A DNA stretch of 64,000 nt from positions 248,001-312,000 of the forward strand of contig NZ_CP051774.1 of assembly GCF_012913485.1 (NCBI RefSeq). Direction: 5' to 3'. This DNA is from Luteolibacter luteus (GTDB taxonomy: Bacteria > Verrucomicrobiota > Verrucomicrobiia > Verrucomicrobiales > Akkermansiaceae). This document shows, piece by piece, positions 32,245 to 41,177 of the stretch. The position numbers and the translations under genes are program-made. The number at the start of each line of letters is the position of its first letter. Position 1 is the first letter of the stretch. The notes under the pieces were generated by a model. The model searched no databases. It saw only the letters and a program-made list of their open reading frames with translations, and was not told where the DNA came from.

Positions 32245-34242
32245 GTGTCTTTCCTCCAACCACTTCTCCTCTGGGGCCTCATCGCTGCCAGCATCCCGAT
32301 CATCATCCACCTGCTGAACCGCAGGCGGCACAAGACGGTGATGTGGGCTGCCATGCAGTTCCTGCTGAAGGCGACGCGCGAGTCGCGGGGGAAGAAGAAG
32401 CTGCGCCACATCCTGATCCTCACTTGCCGGACGCTGGGTATCGCGGCGCTGGCCGCGGCGGCGGCACGACCCGTCTTGAGCGGGATCATGGGTTGGGGCG
32501 GCGGGAAGCCAGACGTGGTAGTTCTGGTGCTCGATCGATCCGCGAGCATGGAGGCCACGCCGAAGAGCGGCACCGTGCCGCGCCGGGAGCTCGCCCTGCA
32601 ACGGGTGCGCGACGTGCTGGCGGATTTGGACGGCACCCGGCTGGTCTTGATCGATAGCGCATCGGAAACGCCGCAGGACGTGCCAACCCCGGATGTGCTG
32701 GATCGCATCTCTTCCACCTCCCCCACCGATACCGCAGCAGATCTTCCCTCAATGCTTTCCCGCGCGGCGGAGTTTCTCACGGAAACGCCGGGCCGCGCGG
32801 AGGTATGGATCGCCTCCGACCTGCAGGCCTCGAACTGGGAGCCGCAGAACGAGCGCTGGACCTCCGTCCGTGCGGCACTGGCATCCCTGCCTCAGCCGCC
32901 GAAGCTGCGGGTGCTCTCGATGGGTGGCGACTCTTCGCCGAATCAATCGGTCCGCATCCTGTCCTCGCGTCGTGCCGGAGCCCAGCTCTCGCTCGATATT
33001 GAGATCGTCCGTAGCGACGACGCCTCGGCTCCGATGAACTTGCCGCTGACTGTCACGCTCAATGGCGTGCGCAGCACCAGCAATGTCACCCTGGCAGGAC
33101 AAAACTTCCGCTTCCGCAAAACGCTGCCGATCCCGCCGAAGGAAGAGTCCGGCTACGGCTGGCTCTCCATCCCTGGCGATGGCAACCTGCGCGACAATGC
33201 CGCCTTCTTCGCCTATGGCCCGTCCCGCCCGGTGAAGAGCATCCTGGTAGCGCCTCCGGGTGAAGCTGCCAACTACCTTGCCATCGCCGCCGCACCGAAT
33301 GGCCACGCGGCGCAATCGGTGGAGCGCATCGATCCCGCCCAGCTTTCCCGCCTCGAGACCGCCGATGTTGCCACGATCTTCTGGGCCGCACCGCTGCCCA
33401 CCGGCACCACGGCGGAGACGATCAACCGCTTCCTCATTGATGGCGGCGAAGTCGTTTTCTTCGCACCGCAGGGCGAGAGTAATCTGGAGTTCCTCGGCGT
33501 GCGCTGGTCGGCCATCAGCACTTCCGAGAAAGACAAGTTCTTCATCCTCGACTCATGGGATCACGACGACGGCCTGTTACGTGATGGCCTCGACAGCACG
33601 CCTATCCCCGCGGATCGCATGAAGGCGCTGAAGCGCCGCATCCCCGAAGGCGAAGCCGCAATCCTAGCACGCTGGGACGACGGAAAGCCCTTCTTGGTCC
33701 GCCGCGTGGTCGAGCGCGGGACGGCATGGTTCGCGGGATCGCTGCCGGATTACACATGGTCGAACCTCGGCGATGCCGACGTGCTGCTTCCGGTCACGCA
33801 ACGAGCAATCGCGGAAGGAGCGGAGCGCTTCGATGCCGGCTATCTGGCGACACTCGGCACCCGGGCCGCCATGCCGCGCCCGGGAGAAACCCGCGCCCGT
33901 CTGGATGACTACGGCGCGCCGGTGCCTTCGAACGAAAGCTTCGAAGCTGGCATCCATCGCTTCGGCGACCGGATCCTGGCAATCAATCGCCCCGCTCGCG
34001 AAGACGACCTCGCGATCATCCCGCGCAATACGCTCAATGACCTGCTGAAGGAAACCGGCTTCACTTTCCTCGATGACCGGGGCACCTCGTCGAAGGAAAA
34101 CGTCTCCCAGGACGTCTGGCGCGGTTTCCTCGCTGCGATGCTCTTCTTCCTGATCTCGGAAGCGCTGCTGTGCCTGCCACGTCGATCTGCCGCCGATCAT
34201 CTGCCGGGTAGCAATCGACCCGGCCAACCCAAGAAGGCATGA
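32245..34242 (+). CDS. BatA-like membrane protein with VWA domain
   Basis: 665-residue protein with GTG start. The N-terminal BatA-type region (FLQPLLLWGLIAASIPIIIHLLNRRR in part) holds two membrane helices (about 5-22 and 55-75). A VWA domain follows with VLVLDRSASMEATP (about residue 95) as metal site, then a long beta-rich region. A C-terminal helix (FLAAMLFFLISEALLCL) returns to the membrane. The VWA and following domains should face the periplasm. It is cotranscribed with the DUF58 gene (58-bp gap) and overlaps the next gene by 4 bp. Confidence 0.88.
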   Translation: MSFLQPLLLWGLIAASIPIIIHLLNRRRHKTVMWAAMQFLLKATRESRGKKKLRHILILTCRTLGIAALAAAAARPVLSGIMGWGGGKPDVVVLVLDRSASMEATPKSGTVPRRELALQRVRDVLADLDGTRLVLIDSASETPQDVPTPDVLDRISSTSPTDTAADLPSMLSRAAEFLTETPGRAEVWIASDLQASNWEPQNERWTSVRAALASLPQPPKLRVLSMGGDSSPNQSVRILSSRRAGAQLSLDIEIVRSDDASAPMNLPLTVTLNGVRSTSNVTLAGQNFRFRKTLPIPPKEESGYGWLSIPGDGNLRDNAAFFAYGPSRPVKSILVAPPGEAANYLAIAAAPNGHAAQSVERIDPAQLSRLETADVATIFWAAPLPTGTTAETINRFLIDGGEVVFFAPQGESNLEFLGVRWSAISTSEKDKFFILDSWDHDDGLLRDGLDSTPIPADRMKALKRRIPEGEAAILARWDDGKPFLVRRVVERGTAWFAGSLPDYTWSNLGDADVLLPVTQRAIAEGAERFDAGYLATLGTRAAMPRPGETRARLDDYGAPVPSNESFEAGIHRFGDRILAINRPAREDDLAIIPRNTLNDLLKETGFTFLDDRGTSSKENVSQDVWRGFLAAMLFFLISEALLCLPRRSAADHLPGSNRPGQPKKA

Positions 34243-34943
34243 GCTGCGTGACGGACATGCCCTTCCATAGCATTCAAAAGCTCCCGCGGTTCTTCCCGTG
34301 GCGAGGACATGCTGCGCTCTCGGCCTTGTTCATCACCGGAGCTTTGGCGATACGCATCCAGAATTACTTCGACGGCCGTCGCTTCGAAAGTCTGAACGCT
34401 TTCTCGTCACAGACATTCGTGATCTTGTTCCTTTTTATCTCCGGAGTCGCACTCCTCTTCGCTGCGCTTGGCGGTTTGATCGAGATATTGCGGCGGCGCG
34501 AACCGTGGCGGAAAAGCGGGCGCCTCGCCCTGCCCTTCGCGACGGTTTACGGGATCGCATGGCTTCCGATCCCGGATTTCATCGAAGCCGCCGGAGCCTC
34601 CATCCGCGACAAAGCAAGCAGCGCGGAACTGACATCTCTGGCCCGCTCCGTCGTAGACTCGCCTCCGGACTGGTTGAAAGACGGATCTGCGGGCGGCTCC
34701 CAAATCGACAAGGTCAAATGGATGGGCGGCACTTCACCCTTGGATCGTCTCGGCCTCGGCAAATACGCCTTCCTCACGACCCAAAAAGAAACGCTGCAAT
34801 TCAGTTGGGGCAGCTCTCTCTCCAACCGCTGGGGCCTGGCGATTTCCGCGGCCCCGGGCATCAAGCCGGAATTGCCGAACGACGTCGTGAAAGCCGTCCC
34901 CGTCTACCCGGATGTCTGGGTCTACACCCTCATCGATTACTAA
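34239..34943 (+). CDS. Unknown membrane protein inside the MoxR/Bat operon (copy 1)
   Basis: 234-residue protein with helices at about 27-43 (ALSALFITGALAI), 63-85 (FVILFLFISGVALLFAALGGLI) and 100-118. The C-terminal ~120 residues are soluble and contain APLDRLG-like and RWGLAISAAPGIKPELP motifs shared with the next gene. ATG overlaps the BatA-like stop (ATGA). No known family was recognised. Its tight coupling suggests a structural role in the MoxR-VWA complex. Confidence 0.75.
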   Translation: MSCVTDMPFHSIQKLPRFFPWRGHAALSALFITGALAIRIQNYFDGRRFESLNAFSSQTFVILFLFISGVALLFAALGGLIEILRRREPWRKSGRLALPFATVYGIAWLPIPDFIEAAGASIRDKASSAELTSLARSVVDSPPDWLKDGSAGGSQIDKVKWMGGTSPLDRLGLGKYAFLTTQKETLQFSWGSSLSNRWGLAISAAPGIKPELPNDVVKAVPVYPDVWVYTLIDY

Positions 34944-34952
34944 GCCAAGCTC

Positions 34953-35648
34953 ATGCCGTCCGCCGCCACTGCCGGTCATGACAAGCCGAAGTCCCGTTGG
35001 ACTTGGGGTTGGGCGAGCTATCTCTTTCTTTCAGCAGGAGCCGTGGGGCTGCTTCTTGTGGGACGCTTGCTCAATTACTTCGAAGGCCTCGCCCTGGGGG
35101 ATAGCGACGTTCTGATCAAGATGGCGATCATGGCGATGCTGCTCCTGTGCCTACTGATGCTCGGCACCTTGGGACTTGTCGCGCTCTACCGGATCATCCG
35201 GAGAAGGGATCACTGGCTGAAGCTCGGCATCCTGGCGCTACCCGCGGTGGCGATGGTAGCCATGGATTTCGTGCCGCTTCCCAGCTTCAACGACGGCGTG
35301 ATCGAAGCACTGCGGAGCAAGACCACCGGCGCCGAGTTCGTCGCGCTGGCGAAGGCGACCTCTGCAAAACCTCCGGAGTGGCTGAAGGAATCCGAGGAAC
35401 CGGGCCTGCTTGAGAAGAAGGAGAAGTGGCTGAAGACCGCGGCACCCCTTGATCGTCTCGGCGTCGAACCCTATCCGAAGGTTTCCCTGCAAGGAGAGAC
35501 CCTGCTTGTAGAGTGGGGCGGCCCGCTTTCCCGCCGCTGGGGTCTGGCCATCTCCTCGACTCCCGGCGTGAAGCCGGAGATCCCCTCCCACGCGGCCCAT
35601 TCGGAAGAAATTCATCCCGAAGTCCGTCTGTTTAATATCTACCTGTAG
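34953..35648 (+). CDS. Unknown membrane protein inside the MoxR/Bat operon (copy 2)
   Basis: 231-residue tandem paralogue of the previous gene. Three helices (about 22-40, 53-78, 90-105) precede a soluble tail with APLDRLGVEPYP, then ETLLVEWGGPLSRRWGLAIS and TPGVKPEIP. It is 9 bp from both neighbours. The two copies have diverged strongly in the N-terminal half but keep the LDRLG and RWGLAIS motifs, so those residues are probably functional. Function unknown. Confidence 0.75.
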   Translation: MPSAATAGHDKPKSRWTWGWASYLFLSAGAVGLLLVGRLLNYFEGLALGDSDVLIKMAIMAMLLLCLLMLGTLGLVALYRIIRRRDHWLKLGILALPAVAMVAMDFVPLPSFNDGVIEALRSKTTGAEFVALAKATSAKPPEWLKESEEPGLLEKKEKWLKTAAPLDRLGVEPYPKVSLQGETLLVEWGGPLSRRWGLAISSTPGVKPEIPSHAAHSEEIHPEVRLFNIYL

Positions 35649-35657
35649 CGCATCCCC

Positions 35658-37886
35658 TTGTCCTTCAATCTCCATAACCTGCACTTCTCCCCCACCCCGG
35701 TCACCCTGGCGATCGGCCTCGTGGCAATCGTGGTGGTAGGTGTGCTCTGCTTCCTCTCATGGCGTCGTAGCCCGCACCCGGCACGCACGGGATTGCTGGA
35801 AGGTCTGCGTTTCTTTTGTACGCTACTCGTCGTACTACTGCTCTGGAAGCCGGAGTGGCTGACGGTCATCCATCCGGTGACGAAGCCGCGGATCGCGATC
35901 CTCTGGGATCAATCGAAGTCGATGGAAACCCTCGATGCCGAGCTTCCCCAGCTCTTCTCGCCAAGCCGGGAGGTCGTCTCGCGCGCCGCTTGGACGAAGG
36001 CTGCGATGGAGAGTCCGCTGTGGGTGCCGCTGAAAGAGGATGGAAAGAACGAGGTGGTGGATCGCCCCTTCGGCACTCCGCCGACCGATCCCGCGGAGTC
36101 GTCGCTCGCCGGCACCGATCTTTCCACGCCGATCGAGGATCTGTTGGAAAATGAGACGAATCTCCGCGCCGTGGTGATGCTTTCCGATGGCGACTACAAT
36201 ACCGGCCAGCCGCCGGTGGTGGCCGCTCAGAAGATGCTGCAGCGCGGCGTCCCGCTCTTCACGATCCCCGTGGGCAGCAAGAAGCGCCTCCCGGACATCG
36301 ACCTGCTAACCGTGACTGCGCCCGCCTACGGCATCGTGGGTGAAAACGTGCAGATACCTTTCACCGTGCGCTCCTCGCTTGACCGAGAGATCCGCACGAT
36401 CGTCCGGCTGAAGGACGACAACGGGAAGGAAAAGACGAAGGAGATCACCTTGGCTCCGGGCACCGAGACCTACGATGCGATCCTCTGGCGCTTGGAGAAG
36501 GAAGGCTCATCGACGCTCGAGCTATCCATCCCGATGGCGGAGGGAGAGCGGATCGAGGCGAACAATTCCCGCAAGTTCACCCTCTCCGGCAAGCCGGAGT
36601 CGATCAAGGTGCTGGTGATCGAGACCCTGCCGCGCTGGGAATACCGCTACCTGCGCAATGCCCTGTCCCGCGATCCGGGTGTGGATCTCTCCTGCCTGCT
36701 CTTCCATCCCCAGCTCGGCAAGGGTGATGGGCCGGACTACATCCAGGAATTCCCGGAAAAGCCAGAGGAGCTCTCGAAGTATGATGTGATCTTCCTCGGC
36801 GATGTCGGCGTGGCACCGGACCAGCTGACGAAGGATCAATGCGAGCTACTGCGCGGGCTGGTGGAGAACCAAGCGAGCGGCATCGTCTTCATGCCCGGTC
36901 CGCAGGGGAATCAATTCTCCCTGCTGGATACCGCCCTGCGCGACCTGATGCCGGTGGATCTGGATCCGGAGAACAAGCAAGGCTTCAACGATCCGGTGGC
37001 TTCCCCGATGACCCTCACCGGTGAAGGCCGCGGCTCGCTGCTGACGATGCTGGCGGATACCGAGGACGCGAACCCGGACGTGTGGCGTAGCTTGCCCGGC
37101 TTCCACTGGCATGCACCCGTGATCAAGTCGAAGGGCGGCACGGAAGTGCTGGCCGTCCATGCGAACCGCCGCGGGCGCTACGGCCAGATCCCGCTGATCG
37201 TCACGAAGCTCGCTGGCAATGGAAAGGTGCTCTTCATGGGCATCGACTCCGCATGGCGCTGGCGGCGCGGTGTGGAGGACAAGTATCACTACCGCTTCTG
37301 GGGACAGGTCGCGCGCTGGATGTCCTACCAGCGGAACATGGCTTCCGGCGAACGCGTGCGGCTCTACTTCACCCCCGAGCGCCCTGTACCCGGTGACTCG
37401 GTGACCTTCAATGCGAACGCCTTCGACAAGAACGGCGCCCCGCTGAAGGAAGGAAAGGTCTATGTGGATGCGATCGCTCCCGATGGCACCTCGGAGCGGA
37501 TCGAATTGGAAAAAAACGACTCCGCTTGGGGTGCCTACGCCGGGCGCCTGCGGATCGGCCTGCCGGGTGAGTGGAAGTTGCGTGCGTCCATCGACGAAGC
37601 CGGTGCCGAAGCGGTGGAGACCAAGCTTCTCGCGCAGGGCGTGGAGTTGGAGCAGACCGGTCAGCCGGCACGTCCCAGCGTGCTGGAAGAAATGGCGCGG
37701 ATCGCACGAGGGCGCATGATTTCACCCGATGAGCTTCCCGCCCTCGTGAAGGAGATCGAGGCCCTCCCCGAACCAAGGCCCATCGAAAACCGCATCGCCC
37801 TGTGGTCCCACTGGGCCAGCGTCCTGCTCCTGGTATCCCTCCTCTCCATCTTCTGGGTAGGCCGGAAGCTAAACGGTACCTTCTAA
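35658..37886 (+). CDS. VWA / glutamine-amidotransferase-like membrane protein
   Basis: 742-residue protein. TTG at 35658 is the only sensible start, preserving a 9-bp gap to the previous gene. Two N-terminal helices (about 15-33 and 48-65) precede a VWA-like region (AILWDQSKSMETLD, then VVMLSDGDYNTGQP), a beta domain (about 210-310), a glutamine-amidotransferase-like domain (VLVIETLPRWEYRYLRNAL in part, DVIFLGDVG, GGIVFMPGP-like) and a C-terminal helix (WASVLLLVSLLSIFWVG). Proteins of this architecture follow BatA-like genes in Planctomycetota and Verrucomicrobiota. Last gene of the operon. Confidence 0.85.
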   Translation: MSFNLHNLHFSPTPVTLAIGLVAIVVVGVLCFLSWRRSPHPARTGLLEGLRFFCTLLVVLLLWKPEWLTVIHPVTKPRIAILWDQSKSMETLDAELPQLFSPSREVVSRAAWTKAAMESPLWVPLKEDGKNEVVDRPFGTPPTDPAESSLAGTDLSTPIEDLLENETNLRAVVMLSDGDYNTGQPPVVAAQKMLQRGVPLFTIPVGSKKRLPDIDLLTVTAPAYGIVGENVQIPFTVRSSLDREIRTIVRLKDDNGKEKTKEITLAPGTETYDAILWRLEKEGSSTLELSIPMAEGERIEANNSRKFTLSGKPESIKVLVIETLPRWEYRYLRNALSRDPGVDLSCLLFHPQLGKGDGPDYIQEFPEKPEELSKYDVIFLGDVGVAPDQLTKDQCELLRGLVENQASGIVFMPGPQGNQFSLLDTALRDLMPVDLDPENKQGFNDPVASPMTLTGEGRGSLLTMLADTEDANPDVWRSLPGFHWHAPVIKSKGGTEVLAVHANRRGRYGQIPLIVTKLAGNGKVLFMGIDSAWRWRRGVEDKYHYRFWGQVARWMSYQRNMASGERVRLYFTPERPVPGDSVTFNANAFDKNGAPLKEGKVYVDAIAPDGTSERIELEKNDSAWGAYAGRLRIGLPGEWKLRASIDEAGAEAVETKLLAQGVELEQTGQPARPSVLEEMARIARGRMISPDELPALVKEIEALPEPRPIENRIALWSHWASVLLLVSLLSIFWVGRKLNGTF

Positions 37887-38003
37887 GGCAGTCCGCAAGC
37901 GCAGTGCTTTCCTTCCAACAGAAGTGGCGCTTCGAAGCGCCATCACGCGGACGGGCTTCTTCCGGGACATACCATCCGAAACGCCCCTCTCCCGCCTCCA
38001 AAT

Positions 38004-38050
38004 AAAAACCCCAATCATCCCGCGAAGCGCACTTCGCTTGATGATTGGGG
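38004..38050 (-). terminator. Intrinsic terminator after rho
   Basis: A long hairpin pairs CCCCAATCAT with ATGATTGGGG and contains an inner GCGAAG/CTTCGC stem. On the minus strand it is followed by a T run. It lies 35 bp past the rho stop. Confidence 0.8.
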
Positions 38051-38084
38051 ATTGAAAAGCCGGTGGTTCAGCCGATGACTACCC

Positions 38085-40019
38085 TCACCCCTTGATCTCA
38101 AGGAGCATCTGCGGATTGTTCGGGAACTTCTTCAGGAAGTAGAGCAAGCGCTCCATCGCCTCCACCGGGCGATGCCCGGAGAGACCGCGGCGGATCAGGT
38201 GGATCTTGTGAAGCATGTGCTCCGGAAGCAGCAGTTCCTCACGGCGCGTGCCGGATTTGAAGATATCCACCGCAGGGTAGATGTAATTCTCCGCGATCTT
38301 GCGATCGAGCACGAGCTCCATGTTACCGGTGCCCTTGAACTCCTGGAAGATTGCCTCATCCGCACGGCTGTTCGTCTGGATCAGCGCAGTGGCGAGGATG
38401 GTCAGCGAGCCAGCCTCACGCGTATTGCGCGCGGCGGCGAAGAGACGGCGCGGGACTTCTAGTGCACCCACGGTGATCCCGCCGGTACCGATGCCCCTGC
38501 CCTGCTGGCGCATGCCGCCATTGTAGGCGCGGGCCAGACGGGTGATGGAGTCCATCAGCAGGAAGACGTGCTTGCCGCCTTCCACCAGGCGCTTCGCGCG
38601 CTCGATACAGAGTTCGGCGATGCGACAGTGGCTGCGTGCGCCCTCGTCATTCGAGCTCGCATAAATCTCCGCCCCGGGAAGCGTGCGGCGGAACTCCGTG
38701 ACTTCTTCCGGACGCTCATCGACCAGCAGGATCATGAGATGAATGCTCTCATCATGCAGCTCGCGCACCGCTTCCGCGATGTGCAGCAACAGCGTCGTCT
38801 TGCCCGAACGCGGCGGGGAAACAATGAGACCGCGCTGGCCGCGTCCCACCGGTGCCATGATGTCCAGCACGCGCGTGGTAAAACGCTGCTGTGTGGTCTC
38901 AAGGGCGATGCGCTTGTTCGGATTGATCGCCTTCAATTCTTCGAAGGCCGGAAGCTTCTTCGCTTCATCCGGGGAAATATCATTGATGGTCGTCAGTTCC
39001 ACCAGTTGCTGACCGCGTGATCCTTCTTGGGCGAGACCATGGATCCACACGCCCGGACGCAAGCCATAGCGGCGAACCATCTCGGGAGAAACAAAGACGT
39101 CATCGCGCGCCTGCTCGAAATTTTTCGAAGGCACACGGAGGAAACCGAAGCCCTTCGGCGCGAGTTCCAGCATGCCATTCACTTCGACCTTCGGGCCGGT
39201 GAAAGATCCCGGGCGCTCGGCTGGCTCGCGGTCGCCGCTATCCTGACGGTTCTCACGGGGCTGCCTGCCCTGCTGACGCTCGCCACCGCCACCACCTTGC
39301 GGCTCACCGCCTTGGCGTGCCTCGCGATCACGTTCACGGCGGCGCTTGCGGCGGCGCTTGCGGCGCTCGCGGTTGGCATCGGTGCGATCACCACCCCCTT
39401 GGCCCTGACCCTCGGAGCGCTGCTGCTGATGACCTTGCTTCCGATTCTCGTCACGGCCTTCGCGTGGCTCACGACCCTCACGTGGTTCACGTGGTTCGCG
39501 ACCTTCACGAGGCTCACGGCCCTCGCGCGGTTCGCGGCCCTCGCGGATCACGCGACCACCACCGGGCACCCGGCCGAAAGTCTGCTTCGCCTCGCCTCCT
39601 AGTGCAGAAGCTTCGTTCCGCGGCGCAGGTGCCGCTTCAGCGACCGCTGCAGCCACAGGCGCGGCTTCTTTCACCGGCTTCGGTGCAGGTGACGCGGCTT
39701 CTGCGGAAAGGGAAAAGGATTCTTCAACTGCGGCTGCTTTCTTGGCAGCCTTCTTCGCCGCTTTCTTGGCGGCGGGCTTCTCAGCCGGAACATCCAGTGG
39801 CAGGACAGCCTGCGCGGGAGACTCTTCGGCCTTTGGCTTGGACGCCGCCTTCTTCGCTGCCTTTTTGGCTACCGTCTTCTTCGCAGCCACCTTCTTGGTC
39901 GCAGCTACTTTCTTGGCAGCCTTCTTCGCCGCCTTCTTGGCTGCGGGCTTCGTTTCGGAGGACGAGATGTCCGCAGCGGGCTCATAGCCGGCGGTGTCCT
40001 GGGGCGTATTATGGCTCAT
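38085..40019 (-). CDS. rho: Transcription termination factor Rho with long disordered N-terminus
   Basis: 644-residue hexameric RNA-dependent helicase that ends transcription. The conserved core begins at about residue 273 (VEVNGMLELAPKGFGFLR, cold-shock-like RNA-binding domain). It continues through Walker A SPPRSGKTT (about 400-408), Walker B VFLLMDSITRLARA, the Q loop and the final LEIKG. The first ~270 residues are non-globular: Lys/Ala repeats of the AAKKAAKK type (24-97), an Ala/Pro stretch, RE(G/P) repeats (about 158-191) and an Arg/Lys cluster (about 216-234). E. coli Rho is 419 residues. The extension probably binds nucleic acid or promotes condensation. Confidence 0.96.
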   Translation of the reverse strand: MSHNTPQDTAGYEPAADISSSETKPAAKKAAKKAAKKVAATKKVAAKKTVAKKAAKKAASKPKAEESPAQAVLPLDVPAEKPAAKKAAKKAAKKAAAVEESFSLSAEAASPAPKPVKEAAPVAAAVAEAAPAPRNEASALGGEAKQTFGRVPGGGRVIREGREPREGREPREGREPREPREGREPREGRDENRKQGHQQQRSEGQGQGGGDRTDANRERRKRRRKRRRERDREARQGGEPQGGGGGERQQGRQPRENRQDSGDREPAERPGSFTGPKVEVNGMLELAPKGFGFLRVPSKNFEQARDDVFVSPEMVRRYGLRPGVWIHGLAQEGSRGQQLVELTTINDISPDEAKKLPAFEELKAINPNKRIALETTQQRFTTRVLDIMAPVGRGQRGLIVSPPRSGKTTLLLHIAEAVRELHDESIHLMILLVDERPEEVTEFRRTLPGAEIYASSNDEGARSHCRIAELCIERAKRLVEGGKHVFLLMDSITRLARAYNGGMRQQGRGIGTGGITVGALEVPRRLFAAARNTREAGSLTILATALIQTNSRADEAIFQEFKGTGNMELVLDRKIAENYIYPAVDIFKSGTRREELLLPEHMLHKIHLIRRGLSGHRPVEAMERLLYFLKKFPNNPQMLLEIKG

Positions 40020-40054
40020 TCAAAAAAAGGGTCGGGGCCGGGGGATCCAGCCGA

Positions 40055-40807
40055 TCATGCTTCGAGGGCCTCGAGGATTTCGTCGGCCACTTCGAAATTG
40101 GTGAAAACATTCAGGGTATCATCGTAGCCATCAAGCAGGTCGTAGAGTTTCATCACCTGCCGGGCGATTTCCGGGTCAGCGACCACGGAGGGGTTTTGGG
40201 GAACGGAAACGAGTTTTTCCGATGCGATGGTAAAGCCAGCCGCGCGCAATTCTGTCGCCACGGCCGCAAGTTCGATGGGAGAAGTAAAGACGATGTGTTC
40301 GGACTCGTCGCTCTGGACATCATCCGCACCGGCGAGGATCGCGGCTTCCATCATGCGGTCGTCATCGATGCCAGCCGCCGCGACGCGGATCTCGCCCTTG
40401 CGGTCGAACTGATAGGCGACGCTGCCCGGGGTGGCGACGCTGCCGCCGTTCTTCGAAAAGATCGTGCGGAAATCCGCCGCGGCTCGGTTGAGATTGTCGG
40501 TGGCGGCCTCGATGATGAAGGCGATGCCGGAGGGGCCGTAGCCCTCATAAGTCACTTCCTGGATGGCTTCACCTCCCAGCTCGCCAAGGCCCTTCTTGAT
40601 CGCGCGATCAATGTTATCCTTTGGCATCGAGACGGCCTTGGCGTTGTCCACGGCAGCACGCAACCGGGCATTCATGTTGATATCACCACCGCCGGAGCGG
40701 GCTGCGAGGGCGATTTCATGGGCGCATTTACTGAACACCCTGCCCTTGATGACATCGACGCGTGCCTTGATGTGCTTGACCTTGGACCACTTGTTGTGAC
40801 CAGCCAT
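40055..40807 (-). CDS. YebC/PmpR-family protein
   Basis: 250-residue protein. ATG 40807 gives MAGHNKWSKVKHIKARVDVI, the standard family start; the frame stays open upstream without homology. All three family domains are present at normal length. YebC proteins act as DNA-binding regulators or, in recent work, as translation factors that relieve stalling at proline-rich sequences; which role applies here cannot be told. It is 35 bp upstream of rho on the same strand. Confidence 0.95.
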   Translation of the reverse strand: MAGHNKWSKVKHIKARVDVIKGRVFSKCAHEIALAARSGGGDINMNARLRAAVDNAKAVSMPKDNIDRAIKKGLGELGGEAIQEVTYEGYGPSGIAFIIEAATDNLNRAAADFRTIFSKNGGSVATPGSVAYQFDRKGEIRVAAAGIDDDRMMEAAILAGADDVQSDESEHIVFTSPIELAAVATELRAAGFTIASEKLVSVPQNPSVVADPEIARQVMKLYDLLDGYDDTLNVFTNFEVADEILEALEA

Positions 40808-41177
40808 GATCGCTTGAATGGAGGAAACGAAGGGAAAGAGTCGGCACGAAGGCACGGTTCCATTCCCTGTTAGGAAATGCTTGAAGGGATTCTGAACAAC
40901 GGAGTGACCGGGTATGGGGAACTCCTGCCAAAGTGCGAATTCAAACGCGGCAAGGTTTTCGAACCCGGAGGCGACTGCAACACCCGCAATCGCCATCGTC
41001 CATCGGACTGACGTAAGTTTGCCCCTCCTCGGGCGTTTGGCAAAGCAAAAAATTCACCCCGGAATCCGGCGCGGGAGCCCTTCGGGAGAGACGGGTTTCT
41101 TTTTGAAAATCAAAGTCCCGGGCGAGACCGCTCAAAAAAATTTAGTCCGCGTTATGGGATTGCGGAGATACCCGGGA
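40808..41177. other. Intergenic region upstream of yebC
   Basis: 370 bp with no gene seen. It contains two A-rich tracts (near 41043 and 41133) and a small GC hairpin (GAGCCCTTCGGGAG). It would carry the yebC-rho promoter, but no confident -35/-10 pair was found. Confidence 0.35.
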
